From Porphyromonadaceae bacterium UBA7572 (lineage in GTDB: Bacteria > Bacteroidota > Bacteroidia > Bacteroidales > Muribaculaceae): a stretch of 12,595 bases of DNA. The stretch spans positions 1 to 12,595 of the forward strand of contig DLLC01000047.1 of assembly GCA_002476625.1 (NCBI GenBank), in the 5' to 3' direction. Below the pieces are notes generated by a model. It ran no database searches. It saw nothing but the letters and a program-made list of their open reading frames with translations, and had not been told where the DNA came from. Positions 1 to 5,346 of this stretch are shown here, one piece after another (the stretch's first letter is position 1; every line of letters begins with the position of its first letter). The position numbers were made by a program, and so were the translations under genes.

Positions 1-1
1 G

Positions 2-136
2 TCGTTTTTCCAGCTCGACGACCCTGTGCTCAGCCAAATACGCGACCAGATTCTCGGACTCGACATCAACAACCTCACCCCTATGGAGGCGCTCAATAAG
101 CTCAACGACATCAAGTCTATCATCACCGGCAAGTGA
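2..136 (+). CDS. mutS: DNA mismatch repair protein MutS, C-terminal fragment
   Basis: Only the last 44 codons are in the window; the open frame runs in from the left edge and stops at TGA 134-136. The peptide includes QLDDPVLSQIRDQILGLDIN and then NLTPMEALNKLNDIKSIITG, which matches the end of bacterial MutS. There, a short helical C-terminal region following the ABC-ATPase domain ends in a 'LTPxEALNxLxxIK' motif. MutS recognises base mismatches and small loops and recruits MutL. The ATPase and mismatch-binding domains lie outside the window, so intactness cannot be judged. The next gene has its own promoter, so MutS is probably the end of its transcript. The call rests on recognising the tail motif, which is distinctive. 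Confidence 0.85.
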   Translation, partial: SFFQLDDPVLSQIRDQILGLDINNLTPMEALNKLNDIKSIITGK

Positions 137-147
137 TTTTTGGCGGT

Positions 148-179
148 TTTGGCGTTGTCGTGAATTTGTTGTAATTTTG
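148..179 (+). promoter_or_regulatory. Bacteroidota-type promoter for upp
   Basis: A -33 element TTTG (148-151) is followed by exactly 20 nt and a perfect -7 element TAATTTTG (172-179; consensus TAnnTTTG). This is the layout of the primary sigma factor promoter of Bacteroides. Transcription should start near 185, giving a leader of about 40 nt. The start-codon region (aatattaaatATGG) is A/T-rich with no Shine-Dalgarno sequence, as is usual in this phylum. Confidence 0.75.
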
Positions 180-225
180 CAGGCAGAACCATAAAACCGA
201 AAATAACAACGTCTTAATATTAAAT

Positions 226-882
226 ATGGAAGTAGTGAACCTGTGCGAGCACGACTCGCTTGTGAGCCGCTATATGCTCGAACTCCGTGATAAAGATATC
301 CAGACCGACCGTCTTCGTTTCCGCACCAATGTGAAGCGCATTGGCCAGATTTTAGCTTATGAGATATCACGCCGCTTGCAGTGGACCGACTGCGACACCG
401 TCACACCGCTTGCGGTGGCGCATACCCGCACCATGGCCGACAAGGTGGTGCTTGGCTCCATTTTCCGCGCCGGGCTCCCTCTGCACGAGGGTATGCTCAG
501 CTATTTCGACAACGCCGAGAATGCTTTCATCTCCGCTTACCGTGAATATATTGACGGGGGCGATGATTTTGTGGTGCGGACCGAGTATTTGGCAAGTCCG
601 AGCATTGAGGGCAAGGTGCTTGTTGTGGCCGACCCGATGCTTGCCACAGGCCTGTCGATGGAAGTGGCTATCAAGGGATTTTTGCAGAAGGGCACACCGA
701 AACATATCCATATAGGCGTGGTGATTGCCACCGATCAGGCCATAGAGCATGTGAAAAACACTCTTCCCGAAGGCGTGGATGCCACCATATGGGCTGCCGA
801 TATCGACCATGAGCTCAATGCGCACAGCTATATAGTGCCAGGATTGGGCGACGCCGGCGACCTTCTTTATGGTGAAAAGTAA
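226..882 (+). CDS. upp: Uracil phosphoribosyltransferase
   Basis: This 218-residue cytosolic enzyme should convert uracil plus PRPP to UMP in pyrimidine salvage. The type I phosphoribosyltransferase PRPP loop is seen at residues 133-145 (VVADPMLATGLSM), preceded by the RAGLPLHEG segment at 81-89. The UPRT-specific C-terminal signature YIVPGLGDAGDLLYG lies at 202-216 and forms the uracil-binding region. Length is close to the usual 208-220. The residue after ATG in the PRPP loop is Leu where many UPRTs have Gly. As I recall, Bacteroides homologues also vary here (Ser), so I do not read it as loss of function. ATG 226 is chosen because it follows the promoter at 148-179 and gives the expected MEV-N start. 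The gene is apparently monocistronic and converges on the symporter gene 49 bp downstream. Confidence 0.96.
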   Translation: MEVVNLCEHDSLVSRYMLELRDKDIQTDRLRFRTNVKRIGQILAYEISRRLQWTDCDTVTPLAVAHTRTMADKVVLGSIFRAGLPLHEGMLSYFDNAENAFISAYREYIDGGDDFVVRTEYLASPSIEGKVLVVADPMLATGLSMEVAIKGFLQKGTPKHIHIGVVIATDQAIEHVKNTLPEGVDATIWAADIDHELNAHSYIVPGLGDAGDLLYGEK

Positions 883-944
883 GAGACGCTTTTAAGGTAT
901 ATCCGAAACCTCTTCAATTTCCGCCCCCGTCTCAGCTATTTTTT
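883..944 (+). terminator. possible weak terminator after upp
   Basis: GAGACG (883-888), immediately after the upp stop, is perfectly complementary to CGTCTC (928-933). A small inner stem AGGT (895-898)/ACCT (908-911) lies in the loop. A run of six T follows at 939-944. The structure overlaps the 3' end of the convergent symporter gene. The outer stem is only 6 bp with a long loop, so this is weak; no better terminator is visible in the 49-bp convergent gap. Confidence 0.25.
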
Positions 945-2320
945 GTGCGGGCGTTAGGACTGTCGTCGGGGAGCATCTCTTCGTTGAGCCTGCCGCTCCA
1001 TAAATATTTGCGGGTTTCGCGCACAATCACGCCGCTGAGCAGCAGCACGGCCACGAGGTTGGGCACTGCCATAAGGGCGTTCATGCAGTCGCTCACGTTC
1101 CACACCAGCTCAAGGTTGATGACACTGCCCACGAAGATGCACGCCACAAATCCCCATCGGTAAACGTGCTTGATGATGCCACTGTGCAAGTATTCCATTG
1201 CGCGCTCGCCATAGTAGCTCCAGCCGAGGATGGTGGTGAAGGCGAAGGTGAACATGCCGAAACTCAGTAGCGGCTTGCCAATCATTGGAATGTCGCCAAA
1301 TGCCGCGTTGGCCAGTTCTGCGCCATTGCTGTAATTGATGGAAGGGTCGGCAATGATACGGCTCACAATCACAATGCCGGTGACGGCGCAAATCACCACC
1401 GTGTCCCAGAATGTGCCGGTTGACGCCACCAGCGCCTGGCGCACAGGGTTACGGGTCTGCGCCGCCGCAGAGGCGATGGCAGCGGAGCCCAGCCCCGACT
1501 CATTGCTGAATAGGCCGCGGGCTATGCCGTAGCGTGCCGCGATAAGAATCGACGACCCCACAAATCCGCCACCCATGGCTTGTGGCGAGAAGGCCGCGGT
1601 GCAAATCTTCACGATGGCTGGCATCACATAGGTAGCGTTGATGCACAGCACATACACACACCCTACAATGTACAGCAACGCCATGATAGGCACCACCCAC
1701 TCACACACCCTGGCTATGCTCTTCACACCGCCCACCACCACAATGCCGGTGATCACGGTCACGATAGCTCCTGAAATGAATGGGGAAATATGGTATGTTT
1801 TCTCTGCCAGCGAGGCGATGGCGTTGGCCTGGACGGTGTTGCCGATGCCGAAAGAAGCCACTATCGTGAAGATGGCAAACAGCACCGCCAGCCATTTCCA
1901 GCCCAGCCCTTTCTCTATGGCGTACATTGGGCCGCCAGCCATTTTCCCGTCGGGGGTGCGCTCACGGTATTTCACGGCAAGCAGGCATTCGCCATATTTC
2001 GTGGCCATGCCAAACACGCCAGTGAGCCAGCACCAGAGCACCGCTCCCGGGCCACCGAGCGCCACAGCCGTGGCCACGCCCACAATGTTGCCGGTGCCAA
2101 TGGTAGCCGCCAGCGCCGTGGCAAGCGATCCAAACTGCGACACATCGCCCGATGAGCCATCATCGGGTGTGACAGAGAGTCGTATCGCTTTAAGAATATG
2201 GCGTTGTGGAAACCGTAGCCTAATGGTGAGGTAGATATGTGTGCCCAGCAGCAGGATAATGGTGGGCCAGCCCCACAGAATGCTGCTTATTGTGATGAAT
2301 AGGTTGTTCAGTTCTTCCAT
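932..2320 (-). CDS. AGCS-family sodium:alanine/glycine symporter
   Basis: This 462-residue, very hydrophobic protein has about ten or more membrane segments. It carries the conserved AGCS blocks: GTGNIVGVATAVALGGPGA (75-93), GGPMYAIEKGLG (129-140), GNTVQANA (160-167), RGLFSNESGLGSA (268-280), GTFWDT (302-307) and GWSYYGERAMEYL (366-378). These are the alanine/glycine:cation symporter signatures (AlsT/DagA/AgcS type, LeuT fold). It should import small amino acids such as Ala or Gly with Na+ across the inner membrane; exact substrate cannot be read from sequence. Length is typical for the family. The ATG at 2320 is the first in frame and is preceded by a -7 promoter motif at 2386-2393. It appears monocistronic and is divergent from the S24 regulator, with which it shares the 2321-2522 control region. 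Confidence 0.93.
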   Translation of the reverse strand: MEELNNLFITISSILWGWPTIILLLGTHIYLTIRLRFPQRHILKAIRLSVTPDDGSSGDVSQFGSLATALAATIGTGNIVGVATAVALGGPGAVLWCWLTGVFGMATKYGECLLAVKYRERTPDGKMAGGPMYAIEKGLGWKWLAVLFAIFTIVASFGIGNTVQANAIASLAEKTYHISPFISGAIVTVITGIVVVGGVKSIARVCEWVVPIMALLYIVGCVYVLCINATYVMPAIVKICTAAFSPQAMGGGFVGSSILIAARYGIARGLFSNESGLGSAAIASAAAQTRNPVRQALVASTGTFWDTVVICAVTGIVIVSRIIADPSINYSNGAELANAAFGDIPMIGKPLLSFGMFTFAFTTILGWSYYGERAMEYLHSGIIKHVYRWGFVACIFVGSVINLELVWNVSDCMNALMAVPNLVAVLLLSGVIVRETRKYLWSGRLNEEMLPDDSPNARTKNS

Positions 2321-2385
2321 TTACGGAGAGATGTTTTTATGAAAATAGTAGTTGAAGTGCTTAATAATTTGTAGTGTTTGCCTTA

Positions 2386-2393
2386 CAAAAGTA
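2386..2393 (-). promoter_or_regulatory. -7 element for the symporter gene
   Basis: Read on the minus strand, 2393 to 2386 is TACTTTTG, a perfect TAnnTTTG match. No good TTTG lies 19-21 nt upstream; at that spacing the minus strand reads only ATCG (2414-2417), so the -33 is weak. The start would be near 2380, with a leader of about 60 nt before the ATG at 2320. Confidence 0.5.
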
Positions 2394-2430
2394 ATGATTT
2401 TTTGTAAATTATACGATTCTTACGCAAGAA

Positions 2431-2451
2431 ATCTTTTTGAGGAAAAAAGAT
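2431..2451. promoter_or_regulatory. perfect 8-bp inverted repeat, operator candidate
   Basis: ATCTTTTT (2431-2438), a 5-nt spacer GAGGA (2439-2443) and AAAAAGAT (2444-2451) form a perfect palindrome between the two divergent promoters. Its right edge is about 11 bp upstream of the -33 box of the S24 regulator. It lacks a following T-run on either strand, which argues against a terminator. An operator for the adjacent HTH regulator is an inference from position only. Confidence 0.4.
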
Positions 2452-2462
2452 GATGGCGGGTG

Positions 2463-2493
2463 TTGGTAAAATGCCAATTTTGTGGTAATTTTG
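2463..2493 (+). promoter_or_regulatory. promoter of the S24 regulator-M16 peptidase unit
   Basis: A -33 TTG (2463-2465, within TGTTG) is spaced 20 nt from a perfect -7 TAATTTTG (2486-2493). The nine bases TAATTTTGC are identical to those of the upp promoter. Transcription should begin near 2500, about 23 nt before ATG 2523. A near-palindrome, TTGGTA-AAA-TGCCAA (2463-2477, one mismatched pair), starts on the -33 box and covers part of the spacer. A protein bound there would block RNA polymerase. Confidence 0.7.
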
Positions 2494-2522
2494 CCTTTGT
2501 AATCAAAAACACACATTATCTC

Positions 2523-3203
2523 ATGGCTGATTCTGACATCATTTCCCGTATCAAGTACCTTATTAAGGAACTCAATTACAAGCAGACCGACTTCGCGAAG
2601 AAGATAGGCGTGGACACCTCCAACCTGTCGAAGTATATGAAGGGACGCCTTCCTGTAAGCGACTCGCTGGTGAACCGGATAGTGGTGAACCTTGGCGTGT
2701 CGAAGCAGTGGCTTGAAAATGGCACCGACATCCCTTTCGCCAAACACCCGCAGCTGCCGGTCACCACCGTGCCGGCGAGTGAAATGGACACTGTGTCGAT
2801 GGGCACGCCAGTGTACGACATCGATGTGACGGCTGGCACAATGCCCAGGGCGCGTATGTTTTCCGATGATTTAGTGGTGGGGCATATCAATCTGCCCGAC
2901 GTCATCAGCGAGAATTGCCGCATAGTGCGTGTGAGCGGCGACTCGATGAGCCCGGTGATTCGCAGTGGCGACCTGATAGCCGTGCGTGAGCTCACCAACA
3001 CGCAATACATTTTCTGGGGCCAGATTTATGTGGTGCTGCTCGACGACTACCGCCTGGTGAAGTATATGCGTCGCCACCCCGACCCTTCGCTCGTGATACT
3101 GCGCAGCGAGAACCCCAACTACGACGACATGGAGATACGCCGTGCCGACATTCGTGAACTGATGCTGGTGCAGAATATTATTCATCTTGACACAAGAAAC
3201 TAA
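2523..3203 (+). CDS. HTH / peptidase S24 (LexA- and cI-like) transcriptional regulator
   Basis: The 226-residue protein has an N-terminal XRE-type helix-turn-helix (about 5-62, with KQTDFAKKIGVDTSNLSKYM at its core). A linker follows, then a C-terminal S24 domain (about 96-222). The S24 domain shows the catalytic Ser in SGDSM (S141) and the Lys in YRLVKYM (K180). A candidate Ala-Gly self-cleavage site is seen in DVTAGTMP (A104-G105). The G105-S141 and S141-K180 distances (36 and 39) resemble LexA and lambda cI, so damage- or signal-dependent autocleavage is plausible. I chose ATG 2523 over an in-frame ATG at 2460: the longer form would start upstream of the -7 box (2486-2493) and add 21 residues encoded by promoter DNA. 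The stop overlaps the next ATG (TAATG). It is not the canonical SOS LexA by any feature I can point to; its targets are unknown. Confidence 0.88.
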   Translation: MADSDIISRIKYLIKELNYKQTDFAKKIGVDTSNLSKYMKGRLPVSDSLVNRIVVNLGVSKQWLENGTDIPFAKHPQLPVTTVPASEMDTVSMGTPVYDIDVTAGTMPRARMFSDDLVVGHINLPDVISENCRIVRVSGDSMSPVIRSGDLIAVRELTNTQYIFWGQIYVVLLDDYRLVKYMRRHPDPSLVILRSENPNYDDMEIRRADIRELMLVQNIIHLDTRN

Positions 3204-4453
3204 TGGCGACATCTAATAATATAAGTAATAAACAAGAAATCACTACCCACACGCTGCCTAATGGGCTGAAGATGGTGCATGTGCCAGCCTCGCAGCGTGT
3301 GGGCTGGTGCGGGCTGGTGGTGAATGCCGGCAGCCGCGACGACTATGCCTCACGCTTCGGACTGGCTCACTTTGTGGAGCACACCATTTTCAAAGGCACC
3401 ACACACAGGCGTGCATGGCACATTCTCAACCGGATGGAGACAGTGGGTGGCGAACTCAACGCCTACACCACAAAGGAGGGCACGGTGCTTTACAGCGTGT
3501 TTCCTGAGCCTTACCACCTGCGCGCCATGGAGCTGCTTGCCGACTTGGTGATGTGCTCAGTGTTTCCGCGGCAGGAGATTGAACGGGAGAAGGATGTGGT
3601 GCTGGAGGAGGTGGCGAGCTACCGCGACACGCCAAGCGAGGCTGTGTTTGACGACTTCGAGGACTTGATTTTCGGAGAGGGCAGCGGTATGGGACACAAT
3701 ATTCTCGGCACCGAGCCGCATATCTCTGCAATGGACGGCGCCGACTGCCTTCGTTACCTCAAACAGCAGTATGTGCCGGAGAATATGGCTTTCTTTTATA
3801 TGGGCCCTGCAGCCGCTGGCCGTGTGCTGCGTGATGCGGAAAAGCTGTTTGGCGCCATGCACCATACACTGAGCCGCCCCTCCCGCCATGCGCCCGCTGT
3901 GCTTGCGCCCACGCACAAGGTGGTGGACATGGGCCTGCACCAGAGCCACACCATAGTGGGGGCGAGGGTGCCGGGAATGCGCCATGAGGGCAGGTTCGCT
4001 TTGGCGTTGCTCAACAATCTTCTGGCAGGGCCGGGCATGAACTCGCTCTTGAATGTGCTGATGCGTGAGCGCAGGGGGCTTGTCTATACGGTGGAGTCGT
4101 CAATCGCCAGCTTCACCGACTGCGGACTGCTTGAAATCTATTTTGGTTGTGAGCAGAACAAGGTGAAAAAGAGCCTCGACATTATTGGCAGAACCATCAG
4201 TCAACTTGCCGAGTCGCCCCTGTCGGCGAGCCGGCTCGATGCCGCCAAGCGCCAGTATTGCGGCCAGCTTATTGTGGGGTCGCAGAATGTGGAGTCGATG
4301 GCATTGGGCGCCGGAAAGAGTGTGCTCTACTGGAATCGTGTGGCGAGCGTGGAGGAGGCTGTGGAGCGCATCAAGGCGGTTACCGCCGAGCAGGTGCGCC
4401 AGGCTGCCGAGCAGCTCACGCCCGATAAGGCTACCGTTCTCACCTTCCAGTGA
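3203..4453 (+). CDS. M16 family zinc metallopeptidase, single-repeat (M16B-like)
   Basis: The 416-residue protein has the inverted zinc motif HFVEH at 56-60 (ligands H56 and H60, catalytic E59). The third ligand is probably E136 in DVVLEEVASY, at the usual 74-76 residue distance. The C-terminal half carries the family's LLAGPGMNSLLNVLMRERRG block (274-291). This runs into RGLVY (291-295), the Arg/Tyr substrate-binding element. One-repeat M16B enzymes work as homo- or heterodimers forming a closed chamber that degrades short peptides; this chain has both the active site and the R/Y element, so it could be a homodimer. No signal peptide is seen, so it should be cytoplasmic. Its ATG overlaps the regulator's stop by one base, which implies cotranscription and translational coupling. 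Substrate is unknown. Confidence 0.93.
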   Translation: MATSNNISNKQEITTHTLPNGLKMVHVPASQRVGWCGLVVNAGSRDDYASRFGLAHFVEHTIFKGTTHRRAWHILNRMETVGGELNAYTTKEGTVLYSVFPEPYHLRAMELLADLVMCSVFPRQEIEREKDVVLEEVASYRDTPSEAVFDDFEDLIFGEGSGMGHNILGTEPHISAMDGADCLRYLKQQYVPENMAFFYMGPAAAGRVLRDAEKLFGAMHHTLSRPSRHAPAVLAPTHKVVDMGLHQSHTIVGARVPGMRHEGRFALALLNNLLAGPGMNSLLNVLMRERRGLVYTVESSIASFTDCGLLEIYFGCEQNKVKKSLDIIGRTISQLAESPLSASRLDAAKRQYCGQLIVGSQNVESMALGAGKSVLYWNRVASVEEAVERIKAVTAEQVRQAAEQLTPDKATVLTFQ

Positions 4454-4459
4454 GAAAAA

Positions 4460-4473
4460 GGCGGTCTGCCGCC
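4460..4473 (+). other. short GC hairpin after the M16 peptidase gene
   Basis: GGCGG (4460-4464), loop TCTG, CCGCC (4469-4473) form a 5-bp perfect stem beginning seven bases past the peptidase stop codon. There is no U-run after it, so it may stabilise the 3' end or act as a poor terminator. Nothing else in 4454-4622 looks coding; the rest of that gap holds the frr promoter. Confidence 0.25.
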
Positions 4474-4534
4474 CCTTGCGATGCGCCGGCAAGAGGGTGA
4501 GTGGTGGAAATGTTTGCGTTTATTTTCGCATTTT

Positions 4535-4566
4535 TTTGCGAGTACGGCAAAAAATAACTATTTTCG
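4535..4566 (+). promoter_or_regulatory. promoter of frr
   Basis: TTTG (4535-4538) is separated by exactly 20 nt from TATTTTCG (4559-4566), which differs from TAnnTTTG at one position. Transcription would start near 4573, giving a roughly 50-nt leader. An identical TATTTTCG also occurs at 4521-4528 but has no -33 box at the right distance. Confidence 0.55.
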
Positions 4567-4622
4567 TAACCATTACAAGTTCCCCGTAGATTTTAAAACA
4601 ACTAATATAAAGACAACAGATT

Positions 4623-5183
4623 ATGAACGACGTGAAATTTTATCTCGACCCAGCCGACAAGAAGATGGGCGAGGCTGCTATGTTTTTGGAAGAGGCTCTG
4701 GCTCACATCCGCGCCGGAAAGGCCAATGTGAAAATTCTCGACGGCGTGAAGGTGGATGCCTATGGAAGCAAGATGGGGCTCAGTAGCGTGGCAAATGTGA
4801 GCGTTCCCGACGCTCGCTCTATCGTGATCACTCCATGGGACAAGAGTATGTTCCGCGCCATAGAGAAGGCCATTATGGACGCCAATGTGGGTATCACTCC
4901 AGAAAACAACGGCGAGGTGATTCGCCTCAACATTCCACCTCTCACCGAGGAGCGCCGCAAGCAGCTGGTGAAGGAGTCGAAGGCTGAAAGCGAGAGAGCT
5001 AAAGTGAGCATTCGCAACGCACGCCGTGAGGCCATTGAGGGGCTGAAAAAGGCTGTGAAAGACGGTATGGCTGAAGACGTGGAAAAAGACGCAGAGGCCA
5101 AGGTGCAGAAGCTCCACGACAAGTATCTCAAGAAGGTGGACGAGTTGTTGGCCGCCAAGGAAAAGGAAATCCTCACTGTGTAG
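4623..5183 (+). CDS. frr: Ribosome recycling factor
   Basis: The 186-residue cytosolic protein matches the usual RRF length of about 185. With EF-G it splits the post-termination ribosome and releases mRNA and tRNA. It shows the RRF layout: an N-terminal helix with HIRAGKAN (28-35, equivalent to the R-T-G-R-A segment), the small beta domain about 40-105 with the VPDARSIVITPWDK stretch (61-74) and IRLNIPPLTEERR (100-112), and the long C-terminal coiled helices with RNARRE (131-136). Start ATG 4623 follows an A-rich leader (ataaagacaacagattATG). It has its own promoter and is followed by a strong terminator, so it is probably monocistronic. The common pyrH-frr adjacency is absent here. Confidence 0.97.
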   Translation: MNDVKFYLDPADKKMGEAAMFLEEALAHIRAGKANVKILDGVKVDAYGSKMGLSSVANVSVPDARSIVITPWDKSMFRAIEKAIMDANVGITPENNGEVIRLNIPPLTEERRKQLVKESKAESERAKVSIRNARREAIEGLKKAVKDGMAEDVEKDAEAKVQKLHDKYLKKVDELLAAKEKEILTV

Positions 5184-5224
5184 TTTTTTTCTCTCCCCCT
5201 TTTATTCTTTAGGGTAATCAGATA

Positions 5225-5273
5225 AAAGAAAAGCCCCCCGACTGGGTTTCATGCCAGTCGGGGGCTTTTCTTT
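5225..5273. terminator. bidirectional intrinsic terminator between frr and the convergent M16 gene
   Basis: The left arm 5225-5245 (AAAGAAAAGC, a C-run, GACTGG) pairs with 5254-5273 (CCAGTCGGGGGCTTTTCTTT). The stem is about 20 bp with one bulged C (5234) around an 8-nt loop (5246-5253). The A-rich 5' flank and T-rich 3' flank give a U-rich tail in either direction, so it can stop transcription from frr (+) and from the M16 gene (-). Confidence 0.92.
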
Positions 5274-5293
5274 ATGTGTGCTGTGGTGGTCAA

Positions 5294-5328
5294 AGCCTTC
5301 AGGGGCGCGCTTTGCGCCTATGAGGGCT
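5294..5328. other. second stem-loop in the 3' region of the secreted M16 transcript
   Basis: AGCCTTCA (5294-5301) can pair with TGAGGGCT (5321-5328) through one G-U pair. Inside it GGCGC (5304-5308) pairs with GCGCC (5314-5318). The two stems compete slightly for base 5301. It lies 19 bases past the M16 stop codon (minus strand) and before the main terminator. No T-run is attached, so an RNA-stabilising or processing structure is a guess. Confidence 0.3.
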
Positions 5329-5346
5329 GCCAGCCAACATTCGGGG

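Noticed and set aside
226..882. Leu after ATG in the UPRT PRPP loop as an inactivating change
   Set aside because: All other loop and C-terminal residues are intact, and this position varies in related Bacteroidales enzymes as I recall them.
1638..2234. 198-codon open frame antisense to the symporter
   Set aside because: Proline/threonine-rich shadow; the other strand encodes a continuous AGCS protein.
3203..4453. M16 gene as a truncated half of a two-repeat enzyme
   Set aside because: It has a complete N-terminal active half and a complete C-terminal half with the R/Y element; about 416 residues is the normal size of single-repeat M16B proteins.
4515..4537. TGCG/CGCA stem followed by seven T as a terminator for the S24-M16 unit
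   Set aside because: The stem is only 4 bp with an alternative pairing partner, and the T-run is better read as part of the frr -33 region.
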